Shown: positions 20,302 to 30,340 of the stretch, in pieces
Numbering within the stretch: the first letter of the stretch is position 1
How the letters are laid out: each line of letters starts with the position of its first letter
Assembly: GCA_037045535.1 (NCBI GenBank)
Contig: JBAOHI010000094.1
Span: forward strand, 124,001 to 188,000
Length of the DNA: 64,000 bases
Direction: 5' to 3'
Source: Competibacter_A sp037045535
GTDB lineage: Bacteria; Pseudomonadota; Gammaproteobacteria; Competibacterales; Competibacteraceae
Made by a program: the position numbers and the translations under genes
Notes under the pieces: model-generated
Told to the model about the DNA's origin: nothing
Seen by the model: only the letters and a program-made list of their open reading frames with translations
Databases searched by the model: none

Positions 20302-20499
20302 TTATCGAGTGCCTCGCCGATTCGGAGAGGTCCCGCTACCCGGGTCGCGCCGGACCGGGCGGGCGGGCCGATTTTTGGATTCGTTGCTGAAGCGAAACCG
20401 GCCGGCCAACACGCAGCCCTTCATGCCCGGATCGCAAGACCGTCCCTGAACATGCTGGCATACTCCGTTGAACTCATGCGGACAACCCCAGCCGCTCAT
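20302..20499 (-). CDS. Small cysteine-rich protein
   Basis: A 65-residue frame starting at ATG 20499, with AGGAGA eight bases upstream. The N-terminal half contains four cysteines (CPHEFNGVC, then CDPGMKGCVLAGRF), spaced as in a compact zinc- or iron-binding knuckle. The C-terminal third is basic and disordered-looking. The compact cysteine motif and strong ribosome binding site argue that it is real. Function is unknown. It ends just before the bicupin start on the same strand, 31 bases away, so the two may be co-transcribed. Confidence 0.65.
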   Translation of the reverse strand: MSGWGCPHEFNGVCQHVQGRSCDPGMKGCVLAGRFRFSNESKNRPARPVRRDPGSGTSPNRRGTR

Positions 20500-20690
20500 C
20501 AACCGTTCTCCTGTTTTTTCGCGCTTCGACCCATCCAAATCGCTCTCGGCCTTTTAGGATAGCACTGCTGGAAAACCGGCGACCGAGTGGAAAACCTCAA
20601 GATCTTTCCAGGCAGCCGCCCTTTACTGTTCCCGCGAACGGGTCAAAGGAAAGGACGGCTCAGGCTCGACAAACTCTCTGATCGACCAAG

Positions 20691-21044
20691 TCATTGCTTC
20701 CGGTAATAGCTTTCCTCACCGGGGGGCACACGAATAATCGTTGGATTTCCTGAAGGCTGACCTGGCCGGTTCGACTGGCCCGGCGGCTGACTTGGCCGGT
20801 TCGACTGGCCCTGCGACGGCTGACTTGGTCGGTTCGACTGGCCCGGCGGCTGACTTGGCCGGTTCGACTGGCCCTGCGACGGCTGGCTCGGCTGGCTCGG
20901 CTGGCTCGACTGGCCCTGTGGGGGCTGGTTCGGTCCATCTCCGCAACGTTGCTTCGTGCTATCGCATGGTTGAGCCAGCGCCAGCGGCACTGGGCCAGCC
21001 AGCATCAGCGCAGCAAACACCAAACTTCTCTTCATCAATTGCAT
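20691..21044 (-). CDS. Secreted Gln/Ser/Pro-rich repeat protein
   Basis: A 117-residue frame with a clear signal peptide ending LALAQ and two cysteines just after it (QPCDSTKQRC). The body is a low-complexity array of 9-11 residue units of the GQSNRPSQPP type. It closes with a non-repetitive tail, IIRVPPGEESYYRKQ. The repeat and export signal suggest a flexible periplasmic or surface linker. Repeat number probably varies by slippage. No enzyme domain is present. Confidence 0.65.
   Translation of the reverse strand: MQLMKRSLVFAALMLAGPVPLALAQPCDSTKQRCGDGPNQPPQGQSSQPSQPSQPSQGQSNRPSQPPGQSNRPSQPSQGQSNRPSQPPGQSNRPGQPSGNPTIIRVPPGEESYYRKQ
20755..20930. repeat. Tandem repeat coding GQSNRPSQP units
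   Basis: A direct repeat of about 27-33 bases, seen on the plus strand as recurring blocks GGTTCGACTGGCCC plus GGCGGCTGACTT or TGCGACGGCTGACTT. Four to five copies are nearly identical, followed by shorter CGGCTGGCT triplications near 20881-20910. It lies wholly inside the secreted repeat protein gene and keeps the frame. Confidence 0.75.
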
Positions 21045-21504
21045 AGTCCACCCCTACTCTATGGAAAACTCAACAAATTTCACAATGGGTACACCCGCTC
21101 CGAACCCTCTTGAGCCAGCTCGACCACAGGGTGCGGAAGAGCCGATTAACACTCACTGAACACGTTTGACGCGTTCCGCGCAAAACGATCCGGATAAACC
21201 CCGCTCACAATCGTTCGCGCCGCGCGCGGGATGGAGTTTATGACCGGTCTCGTCGGACTTTCCTTCCCGAGGCAACATGCCCATGAACCCTTGAGCTGGC
21301 TTGCACGGGAAATCGCACCACTTTCCCCGCGACTGTTATATTATCCCCGATCATCCGACGGACTCGCCAGATTCCGACGACAAAAATGCAAAACCTGCCT
21401 CACTGCCACGCCGACTGGCGCGGACCCGTAAAAATTCAAATTCGGGCGTGCTTCCCACCCAAGCATTCCAACGCGCCCATCGCAAACCAACGCCTTGGCT
21501 GTCC
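21045..21504. other. Intergenic region ahead of the patZ-like gene
   Basis: About 460 bases between the divergent repeat-protein gene and the chosen start of the patZ-like gene. The open frame extends upstream to 21301, but that extension is not similar to the family and is taken as non-coding. The AT-rich stretch near 21330-21350 (TGTTATATTATCC) could hold a promoter -10. No RNA gene is recognised. Confidence 0.4.
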
Positions 21505-24150
21505 ATGACCACTCGAAACCTGAACTACCTGTTTAATCCGGACGCCATCGCGTTGATCAGCGACGGTGGCGACAGCGAGGTGATCATCGCCCGCAACCTG
21601 ATGAAGAGCGGTTTCAAGGGACCGATCATGCCAGTGGACCCCAAGCGATGGGCTTTGGAGGGCGCCCTCGCCTACCGCGACATCGCCAGTTTACCCGTGG
21701 TACCAGGGCTGGCAATCATCACCCGACCGCTCCGGCAGGCGCCGGTGCTGATTCGCGATCTCGGCGAACGCGGGGCGCGAGCGGCCGTGCTCATCAGTGA
21801 TGCGCGGAAAATACCACCCGATGAACGCGAAGCGTTGTTTCAAGCCATTTTGGACGCTGCTAAACCTTATCTGCTGCGCGTGCTGGGACCGGGCTCCCAA
21901 GGATTCAACGTACCTCTCGCCAACCTCAACGTCAGCCTCACCCGCCAGCCACCCCTGTCGGGCCAAATCGCCTTTGTCACCGAATCCGGCACCATCGGTC
22001 AGACGGCTCTCGATATCGGCAACCGCTACGGTTTTGGATTTAGCCATCTGATCCATCTAGGTGATAGTCTTGATATCGATCTGGCTGACATCCTCGACTA
22101 TCTAGCCGGGGATTATCGAGTCCGAGCCATCTTATTATATCTAGAACACATCGGTGATCCCCGCAAGTTCATGTCGGCCGCACGGCGCGCGGCTCGGATC
22201 AAACCGGTGATCGTGTTGAAACCCCATCGCTTTCCGGAAGAACCCGATGACGCGGTATATGCCGCCGCCTTTCGCCGCGCCGGTCTGCTACGCGTGGAGG
22301 ACAGCGACGAGCTGCTGCAAATGGTCGAGGTGCTGAAAGCCGCCAGACTGGTGCACAACGACCGCCTGGCCATTCTCAGCAATAGCTCCAGTATGAGCTT
22401 GCTGGCGGCCGACACCCTCTACGATTTCGGTGGACGACTGGCGCAATTCTCCGAGACTACCCAGCAGGGTCTGGAAACCCTGATTGGGCCAAGCACCCTT
22501 CCCAACCCACTGGATCTCGGCGACCAGGCCGACGAAAAAGCTTACAGTAAGGCCCTGGACTTGCTGCTCGCCGAACCCGGCGTGGACGGTGTGCTGATCA
22601 TCAAAACCCCCACCGCCCTCGTCGATACCACGGCGGTGGCCGATGCCTTGCTCCCACGTCTCGTCAACAGCCACCGTTGCGTCATCGCCAGTTTTCCCGG
22701 TCCGCAAACCGGCGAGGAAGCGCGGCAGCGACTGGCACGGCAAATACCGACCTACGAAACCGCTGGCAACGCGGTGCAAGCGTTCATGCGCATCGTGCAA
22801 TACAAGCGCAACCAAGCGCTGTTGATGGAAACGCCACCCTCGCTACCGGAAGAATTCACCCCCGAGGTTGCGGTGGCAAAGGCCGTGATCGCCAAAGCGC
22901 TGGACGGCGGGCGCCGATTCCTCAACGAATACGAGGCAATGCAACTGCTGACCGCCTATGGCATCCCGGTCGCGGAAACTCTGTTGGCACGCTCTCCCGA
23001 TGAAGCCGCCGACATCGCCGCTCGCCTGAACCAAGCCGTCGCCTTGAAAATCATCTCGCCCGATGTCGCCAATAAATCGCAAATCGGCGGCGTTGCCCGC
23101 TACCTGAATACACCGGATGCGGTACGACAAGCGGCGGTCACAATGCTAAGGCACTTACGCAGCGTGGCGCCCGCGGCGCGCTTCGATGGGTTCGTGCTGC
23201 AACCCATGATCTCTCGCAACGGCGCTTACGAACTGATCCTGGGAGCCCGTCCTGGCGGTGGCTTCGGGCCCGTGATCTATTTCGGGCAAGGTGGAACCGA
23301 AGCCGACATCATCAACGACTTCTCCTACGGTCTGCCGCCGATCAACATGCATCTGGCCCGCGAGATGATGGCGCAAACCCGCATCTATCAGCGGTTGCGC
23401 TACAGCCTGCTGCGCCGGGCCAATCTCAACGCGCTGGCCTTGGCGCTGGTAAAGATCTCGCAAATGATCGTCGATCTGGACGAGCTGACCGAACTGCACA
23501 TCAACCCGCTGTGGACCAATGCGCAAGGCGTGATAGCGCTAGACGTCCGGGTACAGCTAACGCCAATCGTCGGCTCCCCAACCCAGCGGTTGGCGATCCG
23601 TCCTTACCCCAAGAACCTGGAGGAAACCGTCACGCTGCCCAACGGGCGGGAACTGTGGCTGCGGCCGGTGCTGCCCGAGGATGAACCGTCTCTACATGCC
23701 TTGGTGTCGCGGGCCTCGCCCGAGGATTTGCGGCGGCGCTTTTTCCAGCCGATCCGCGAACTCTCGCACGAGATAGCGGCCAGCCTGACGCAGATCGACT
23801 ACAACCGCGAAATGGCGCTGGTGGCGGTCGGTCCCGGCCTGCCCGGCAAGGCCGAGATTTACGGTATCGTCAACCTGAGCGCCGACCCGAACAATGATCG
23901 CGCCGAGTATTCCATTCTCGTGGATCGCGCGTTGATGGGCTTCCGCCTCGGAAACCTGCTGATGCGCCGTATGATCGACTATGCCCGAGCGCGCGGCATC
24001 GTCGAAATCTACGGCGAAGTCCTACAGGAAAACAAACCGATGCTGCAATTGAACCAGGCGTTGGGTTTCGCGATCCACACCGATCCCGATGACCCTGGCT
24101 TGAAGCATGTTATCCTGCAACTCCATCACATCGGTTCATCTGCGGGGTAG
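21505..24150 (+). CDS. patZ: PatZ-like protein: NDP-forming acyl-CoA synthetase domains fused to GNAT acetyltransferase
   Basis: An 881-residue protein. A CoA-binding domain (about 5-130) and two succinyl-CoA-ligase-like domains (to about 460) are followed by an ATP-grasp module (about 490-700) and a C-terminal GNAT domain (about 710-880). In active synthetases the second domain carries a phospho-histidine loop; here the region reads LKPHRFPEEPDDAVYAAAF and that loop is shortened. This fits PatZ/Pat, in which the synthetase half is regulatory and the GNAT half acetylates lysines of metabolic enzymes. ATG 21505 is chosen because similarity begins there. The receiver gene starts seven bases downstream. 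Confidence 0.88.
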   Translation: MTTRNLNYLFNPDAIALISDGGDSEVIIARNLMKSGFKGPIMPVDPKRWALEGALAYRDIASLPVVPGLAIITRPLRQAPVLIRDLGERGARAAVLISDARKIPPDEREALFQAILDAAKPYLLRVLGPGSQGFNVPLANLNVSLTRQPPLSGQIAFVTESGTIGQTALDIGNRYGFGFSHLIHLGDSLDIDLADILDYLAGDYRVRAILLYLEHIGDPRKFMSAARRAARIKPVIVLKPHRFPEEPDDAVYAAAFRRAGLLRVEDSDELLQMVEVLKAARLVHNDRLAILSNSSSMSLLAADTLYDFGGRLAQFSETTQQGLETLIGPSTLPNPLDLGDQADEKAYSKALDLLLAEPGVDGVLIIKTPTALVDTTAVADALLPRLVNSHRCVIASFPGPQTGEEARQRLARQIPTYETAGNAVQAFMRIVQYKRNQALLMETPPSLPEEFTPEVAVAKAVIAKALDGGRRFLNEYEAMQLLTAYGIPVAETLLARSPDEAADIAARLNQAVALKIISPDVANKSQIGGVARYLNTPDAVRQAAVTMLRHLRSVAPAARFDGFVLQPMISRNGAYELILGARPGGGFGPVIYFGQGGTEADIINDFSYGLPPINMHLAREMMAQTRIYQRLRYSLLRRANLNALALALVKISQMIVDLDELTELHINPLWTNAQGVIALDVRVQLTPIVGSPTQRLAIRPYPKNLEETVTLPNGRELWLRPVLPEDEPSLHALVSRASPEDLRRRFFQPIRELSHEIAASLTQIDYNREMALVAVGPGLPGKAEIYGIVNLSADPNNDRAEYSILVDRALMGFRLGNLLMRRMIDYARARGIVEIYGEVLQENKPMLQLNQALGFAIHTDPDDPGLKHVILQLHHIGSSAG

Positions 24151-24157
24151 TCAATTC

Positions 24158-24523
24158 ATGAGCGAAAAACGTCTTCTGGTCATCGATGATGAACCGGAAA
24201 TCGGGGAATTCGTCCGTAAGGTCGCCACCGGCCTGGGATACGAGGTGCGGGTGACCACCGACGGCCATGCCTTTCAGGAAGCGTATCGCGAACTCTGTCC
24301 CACCACCATCGTGATGGACATGGTGATGCCCGAAATGGACGGTAACGAACTAGTGCTGTGGTTGATGGAACAGCGCTACGACGCCAACCTGATCATCATC
24401 ACTGGCTACAATCCCGACTACGCCAAGGACGCCCGCCTGCTGGCCGAATTCAAGGGCTTGCACTCGGTGATCACCCTGATCAAACCTATCCGGCTCGACA
24501 AGCTGCGCGAAGTATTGAAGTGA
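24158..24523 (+). CDS. Stand-alone response-regulator receiver
   Basis: A 121-residue CheY-like receiver with no output domain. It has the acidic pair in VIDDEPEIGEF, phospho-acceptor Asp in IVMDMVMPEMDG, the Thr region ITGYNPDYAKD and the conserved Lys in LIKPIRLDKL. It starts at ATG 24158, seven bases after the patZ-like stop, so it is probably co-transcribed. It may relay a phosphate signal to a partner by protein contact; the partner kinase is not adjacent. Confidence 0.88.
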   Translation: MSEKRLLVIDDEPEIGEFVRKVATGLGYEVRVTTDGHAFQEAYRELCPTTIVMDMVMPEMDGNELVLWLMEQRYDANLIIITGYNPDYAKDARLLAEFKGLHSVITLIKPIRLDKLREVLK

Positions 24524-24642
24524 ACCGATGAGAAAATCCGACTCACGGCGTGAGCCAACCCAACATCCCCGTGACCGGAAGGCACTCTTCGGAAAAACGG
24601 TCAGAGTTGATTCGGTCGGTTTAAATCGGATGGATCGTCACA

Positions 24643-26052
24643 TCAACCGCTTAATGCGGGAGTGCGCTTGAGGAAGGCAGCTCGGTCGGCCGCGGTGGGA
24701 ATGTGCTCCGCCAGTTGCTGATACAGCTCTCGCAGGGTTCGCGCCTTGGTGGCCGTTTGCTTGACCAGCAGCTTGGCGATGGGTCCGACATAAACCGCTA
24801 AATCCCGCCGAGCGGTCTCCAGCGTGGCTTGATCGAACGAGCCCAGCGACCCGCTCATCTGACTGCCTGGCGAACTGGTCGCGCCCGTCATGGCACGGCC
24901 GACAGTGCCGCCCAGGGTGCCACCCACGACTCCCCGCATCCGGCGTTGGAACAGCAATCGTTCCGGCTCGCCGGGAATCGCCGCCATCAGTTGTTGAATC
25001 AGCTCCGCCGGACTGCCGATCTGCTGCGCCGTCCGCCGCACCAACACCCTGGCGACCGGGCCTAGAATCTCGGTCAAGAAATGTTCGGCTTGAGAGAGTA
25101 ACGTCGGATCCCAGCCCGACAAAGCGCTGGTCGGCGGTTCCGGTGCCTGAACCGGCACGACTCGAATCAGGGTGGAACCATCCGCCGCCACCTCGCGTTC
25201 CACCAGCCGCAGAGTTTCCAGGGCAGCGCCGAATTCGCCGGCATTTTGGAATCGTTCATCCGGCGACTTGGCCAAGGCCTTGGCGATCACGCCATCGAGC
25301 TCCAGCGGTAGCCGCGGATTGACCACTGTCGCTCGGGGTGGTGGATTGTGCAGAACCTTGTACATTAGATCGCTGGCGCCGCGTCCGGCAAACGGACGCA
25401 CACCGGTCAGCGTCTCGAACAGTACCACACCGGTGGCGTAGAGATCCGTCCGCCGGTCGGCTTCCCGACCGCCAAACTGTTCCGGAGCCATGTAGGCCGG
25501 CGTGCCCACCGTCATGCCATGCTGGGTCATGCTGCTGGTGGCTTCCACTCGGGCAATGCCGAAATCGGACACTTTCACCTGGCCGTCCGGCAGCAAAATG
25601 ATGTTGCCGGGTTTGATGTCCCGATGCACCACACCGCTGGCATGGGCGTGATCCAGAGCATGCAGAACCTGCACCACCACGGCAACGGCATTAGCCAAGG
25701 GCAGCGGTTGGCGATCCTTCAGATAATCGCGCAACTCTCGACCTTGCACATATTCCATGACGATGTACGGAATACCCTTTTCCTCGCCGTATTCGAACAC
25801 CGTCACGATGTTGGGATGGAGGCAGCGGCCAGCGGCGCGAACCTCGCGGCGAAACCGCTCCAGCCATTCAGCGCCGTCCTCGCCCTCCAGCAAGGCGCGA
25901 TGAATGGTCTTGATCGCGACTTGGCGGTCGATCGCCTCGTCATAACCCAGATAGACCACGCCCATGGCACCGCGCCCGAGCGTTTTGGTCAGCCGGTAGC
26001 GGCCAATATGCGGCGGACGCGTTTTGCTGATATCGCCGCTGTCGGTAGCCAT
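24643..26052 (-). CDS. Soluble Ser/Thr protein kinase with duplicated C-terminal module
   Basis: A 469-residue Hanks-type kinase. The catalytic domain (about 18-280) has the glycine loop LGRGAMGVVYLG, VAIKTIHR, HRDIKPGN and SDFGIARV, so it should be active. The C-terminal region has no membrane helix but carries two related modules of about 50 residues, beginning ILGPVARVLVRR and YVGPIAKLLVKQ, separated by a Gly/Ser/Thr-rich linker. It starts four bases after the heme-HAMP sensor gene and probably takes its signal from that protein. Its substrates are unknown. Confidence 0.92.
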   Translation of the reverse strand: MATDSGDISKTRPPHIGRYRLTKTLGRGAMGVVYLGYDEAIDRQVAIKTIHRALLEGEDGAEWLERFRREVRAAGRCLHPNIVTVFEYGEEKGIPYIVMEYVQGRELRDYLKDRQPLPLANAVAVVVQVLHALDHAHASGVVHRDIKPGNIILLPDGQVKVSDFGIARVEATSSMTQHGMTVGTPAYMAPEQFGGREADRRTDLYATGVVLFETLTGVRPFAGRGASDLMYKVLHNPPPRATVVNPRLPLELDGVIAKALAKSPDERFQNAGEFGAALETLRLVEREVAADGSTLIRVVPVQAPEPPTSALSGWDPTLLSQAEHFLTEILGPVARVLVRRTAQQIGSPAELIQQLMAAIPGEPERLLFQRRMRGVVGGTLGGTVGRAMTGATSSPGSQMSGSLGSFDQATLETARRDLAVYVGPIAKLLVKQTATKARTLRELYQQLAEHIPTAADRAAFLKRTPALSG

Positions 26053-26056
26053 GTCG

Positions 26057-26929
26057 TTATTCGCCCAGCATCTTCATGGCGTTTTCCAGGCTCAGGCGCA
26101 TCCGGTTGAACGACTGCGACAGGGAAGAAATTTCGTCCTTGCCTTGGCGCACGTACTCCGGCACATCCGGCTTGCCCATGCTCACTTCGTTGGCGACATC
26201 GGCGATCTGCACTACGGGTTGGATGACGACGAAGTGCAACAGCACATTGAGCAGCACCAACAGCAATAAAAACACGCTGCCTAATAAGATCATGAACGTG
26301 ATAAAAGTCTGCTGGGCGCGTGCCAGCGGCACGGACATGGGCACCGTAACGATCTGTGCTCCAACGATCTCTCGCACTTTCCAGCCAAAGCCGTTGTTGA
26401 CCCCGTAGATGTCGGTCATGGTCTTGGGCGCATCCTCAACCTTGCCGTGGCAGGTCAGACAGCCTTCGTCGTAAATCCCCAGCGGTCGCGCCAGATTGAG
26501 CATTCGGCCGGTTGGCGTGTCGCGTTCGACCACCAGTTCCTTGCGATCGGAGTTATTGCGAAACTCGTGGATGATGTCCGCCTCCCAATCGGTCGCCCGA
26601 TCATTGGGATTAGTGGGATTGAGCGCGGATTCCTTGTAGGTGTAATCCGGAAAATTGGTCCGAAACGCCTTGAAGCTCTGTGTCGCCGCGTAGGCCGATA
26701 TCGTCTGCGGCAAAAATTGCCGCTTCATTTGCAAAGTCAGCAGCGGTTTGACATTTTCGGCGGTATAGGTGCGGGCGCCTAGCGCGCTCTCCATCATGAT
26801 CCGGGCATTCTGGACAACTTCCTCGCGCGCGTTCTGCTTGAGGATGCGATCGGTCAGATACGCTGCCAGCGCCAAGCCGATCACGAAGGCCAGCAACAGC
26901 ACCAGATTGAACTTCATGCGCAAACCCAT
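26057..26929 (-). CDS. Membrane sensor with periplasmic heme-binding DUF3365 domain and HAMP
   Basis: A 290-residue protein starting at ATG 26929, supported by AAGGAG seven bases upstream. A first helix (about 8-28) leads to a periplasmic DUF3365/Tll0287-like domain with a c-type heme motif CLTCH (about residue 155). A second helix (about 215-240) and a HAMP domain finish the protein. There is no kinase or cyclase output. The Ser/Thr kinase gene starts four bases later, so the HAMP segment may pass redox or gas signals to it. Heme attachment is inferred from the motif. Confidence 0.87.
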   Translation of the reverse strand: MGLRMKFNLVLLLAFVIGLALAAYLTDRILKQNAREEVVQNARIMMESALGARTYTAENVKPLLTLQMKRQFLPQTISAYAATQSFKAFRTNFPDYTYKESALNPTNPNDRATDWEADIIHEFRNNSDRKELVVERDTPTGRMLNLARPLGIYDEGCLTCHGKVEDAPKTMTDIYGVNNGFGWKVREIVGAQIVTVPMSVPLARAQQTFITFMILLGSVFLLLLVLLNVLLHFVVIQPVVQIADVANEVSMGKPDVPEYVRQGKDEISSLSQSFNRMRLSLENAMKMLGE

Positions 26930-26972
26930 ATGGGCACTCCTTAAAGATAGACTGCGTCGGTCGAGATAGTCA

Positions 26973-27536
26973 TCAGCGGGATACGGGCTTGGAACCCACC
27001 GGCAACTGACAGTTTTGGCCAAAGGCATCGTGCGCCTTACTGAATCCAACCAGACTGAAGTTGATCGGAAATGGTTGGGTTACCGGCCACGTTGGCCAAA
27101 ACCGCAGGTAAACGGTGGCCTGAAAGCCTTCCCGCAACTGCCGGATCAAATCGGGCAAGTTCTGGTCGAATATCAAAATCGTCTTATGCGCTATTTTTTC
27201 GCTACGGATCGGTGGATTTTTATCCACGACCAGTTGCAGATCAGCGAACGAAGTATCCAGATCCGATTGGGTCACCACCAACAAGCTGCTGCCGTTGAAC
27301 ACCAGCGAAACCGATGTAGTGTCGTCATGGCCGGCCGACGTACTGACGGCTTCGCTGGTCAATAAGCAACGCGACTGGCGAGTGATCGGATCGGGTTGGA
27401 CAGCGGCCGTCCAGCTCGCGCTCGCCGGCACAGTCGCCAATACCAGCCCACTGGACAGCCCCAGCGCGGCCAAGCGACGCCATCGCCGGCTACCGGTCAG
27501 GTTGCGTAACAGATTTCTTACTTTGTGAGCCAGCAC
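26973..27536 (-). CDS. Exported protein of unknown function
   Basis: A frame of about 187 residues if the GTG at 27536 is the start; GGGAG lies nine bases upstream. A twin-positive N-terminus and hydrophobic stretch end in VPASASW, a good signal peptide. The mature part is beta-rich, with two cysteines (SRCLLTSE and GQNCQLP) that could form a disulfide, somewhat like IalB-type exported proteins, although I cannot confirm that family. The heme-HAMP sensor gene follows 43 bases later, so it may be the periplasmic partner of that sensor. A longer start at 27638 is less likely. Confidence 0.6.
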   Translation of the reverse strand: MLAHKVRNLLRNLTGSRRWRRLAALGLSSGLVLATVPASASWTAAVQPDPITRQSRCLLTSEAVSTSAGHDDTTSVSLVFNGSSLLVVTQSDLDTSFADLQLVVDKNPPIRSEKIAHKTILIFDQNLPDLIRQLREGFQATVYLRFWPTWPVTQPFPINFSLVGFSKAHDAFGQNCQLPVGSKPVSR

Positions 27537-27835
27537 GATTTTTAACTCCCGACTTTGATAGTTCGATATTCCGGCTCGGACTTCCCCATCCGAACCGTCG
27601 CCCGCCCGTGGGGCTCGGCTAGAGCCATGCGAAAACATTAATGTGTTGATTGTAGGAACTGGTTGGCCCGCAATAAACGGTCGTTGTTGCCGGCCAACTT
27701 GCCCTTACGGATAGGACATTGATTGACAAGATATAGTTTTTAAGCGCTCCGAATTAAATAGTCGATTGTAAATTGATTCCGGTATAGTGCGGCACCTGGA
27801 CGAGCGCGGGATTAAACACCACGCCGAGGTGCGCT

Positions 27836-28093
27836 ATGATCTTGTCCGACACTGAACAATCTGAAGGCATTATTTTTGCCAGTGATGGCACTACCCTGTG
27901 TCGCTTGCGTCTGCATCGACCGAGCATCGACGCCCGGCCAGTGCTGGTGGACGCTGCTGGAACCCTCGTCCAGCCATGGGAAGTGGAACTGCTGCGCTGG
28001 CCCTCACTGGCTGAAGCGGAACTGCGGCGCGGCGGCTATCTCACCGAACGGCACTGGAGCTTGGCAGAGCCTTGGTGTAACTGCGCCGATTGA
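27836..28093 (+). CDS. Small hypothetical protein
   Basis: An 85-residue frame starting at ATG 27836 with GAGGTG six bases before it. It is moderately acidic, with a central LVDAAGTLVQPWEVELLRWPS segment and a cysteine-containing end (EPWCNCAD). The upstream 200 bases are AT-rich and could hold a promoter. No family is recognised. The DedA gene follows on the same strand with a gap of 77 bases. Confidence 0.5.
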   Translation: MILSDTEQSEGIIFASDGTTLCRLRLHRPSIDARPVLVDAAGTLVQPWEVELLRWPSLAEAELRRGGYLTERHWSLAEPWCNCAD

Positions 28094-28170
28094 ATGACAA
28101 GTCTCACCGACGGACCGGCCAGCGCCGCCACAATTGTTTGGTTCACCCTCTCAGCGGAACGGTTTCCAAC

Positions 28171-28833
28171 ATGGATTTTTTCCTCAACTTACTCTCGTTT
28201 TTTCTGCATCTCGACCGGCACTTGGCCGAATTGGCCGGCCAGTATGGCGGCTGGCTCTACGCCATTCTGTTCCTGATCGTGTTTTGCGAAACGGGGCTGG
28301 TCGTCACCCCATTTCTGCCCGGTGATTCCCTGTTGTTCGCGGCGGGAGCGCTGGCCGCTTTGGCGGATAGCGCCATGAATATTCATCTCCTGTTCCTGCT
28401 GCTGGCATTCGCTGCCATCGCCGGCAACACGGTCAATTACTCGGTTGGCCGCTATTTGGGTGAAAAAGCGTTCCGCCCCGATGCTCGGATTCTCAAGCAG
28501 GACTATTTGGACCGCACCCATCGCTTCTTTGAGCGGCATGGCGGTAAAACGATCATCATCACCCGCTTCGTCCCGATCGTGCGCACGTTCGCTCCGTTCG
28601 TGGCTGGCGCTGGCGGGATGCGCTATGGCCGGTTTCAGGGGTATAACGTGGCCGGCGGCGTGGCCTGGACTGCCTCGTTCTTGTACGGTGGCTATTTCTT
28701 CGGCAATCTGCCGTTCGTCAAACAGAATTTCTCCCTAGTCATCTTGGCGATCATCCTCCTGTCGATCATGCCGGGCATCGTCGAATATTGGCGACATCGC
28801 CGTGCCCCGGCCGAAGTCAGCGAAAATCCGTAG
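28171..28833 (+). CDS. DedA-family membrane protein
   Basis: A 220-residue inner-membrane protein with the DedA signature: FCETGLVVTPFLPGDSLLF, GRYLGEKAF and the conserved RFVPIVRTFAPFVAGAG segment. DedA proteins are linked to undecaprenyl-phosphate and phospholipid translocation and to membrane-potential homeostasis. ATG 28171 is chosen because the first hydrophobic segment starts there. The frame open from 28090 has no similarity upstream. It ends 24 bases ahead of the -10 box of the citrate synthase promoter. Confidence 0.92.
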   Translation: MDFFLNLLSFFLHLDRHLAELAGQYGGWLYAILFLIVFCETGLVVTPFLPGDSLLFAAGALAALADSAMNIHLLFLLLAFAAIAGNTVNYSVGRYLGEKAFRPDARILKQDYLDRTHRFFERHGGKTIIITRFVPIVRTFAPFVAGAGGMRYGRFQGYNVAGGVAWTASFLYGGYFFGNLPFVKQNFSLVILAIILLSIMPGIVEYWRHRRAPAEVSENP

Positions 28834-28834
28834 A

Positions 28835-28863
28835 GTTCGCAAGTTGGCTCCGCCCTGTATAAT
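28835..28863 (+). promoter_or_regulatory. Probable sigma-70 promoter of gltA
   Basis: A perfect TATAAT lies at 28858-28863. Sixteen bases upstream is TTCGCA (about 28836-28841), a weak -35. Transcription would start near 28870, giving a leader of about 135 bases before the citrate synthase ATG. The assignment rests on sequence match and on the spacing to the gene. Confidence 0.5.
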
Positions 28864-28877
28864 CAACTTCGCGCGAT

Positions 28878-28903
28878 ACTCGACGACCAACCCGTCGTCG
28901 AGT
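28878..28903 (+). promoter_or_regulatory. Perfect 10-bp inverted repeat in the gltA leader
   Basis: ACTCGACGAC and GTCGTCGAGT flank a six-base spacer CAACCC. The dyad falls just downstream of the predicted transcription start of gltA. There is no T-run, so it is not a simple terminator for the DedA gene. It could be an operator or a stabilising 5' hairpin. Confidence 0.5.
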
Positions 28904-29007
28904 CGCCGAAACGTATCGCTGGCCGTGACCCGGCCGAGAAATGGCTTGACCCCCTAAATCACGCGAACGTCACCCACTGCATCCTAAGACCAAACGGAGC
29001 CCAAGTT

Positions 29008-30294
<1,287 letters not shown>

Positions 30295-30311
30295 CCGCGA
30301 ACTTCACACTC

Positions 30312-30340
30312 AAAAAGGTACGCATCGCGTACCTTTTTTT
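30312..30340 (+). terminator. Rho-independent terminator of gltA
   Basis: An A-run, the stem GGTACGC-ATC-GCGTACC and a run of seven T follow the citrate synthase stop by 17 bases. The A-run before the stem means it could also work for leftward transcription. Confidence 0.93.
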
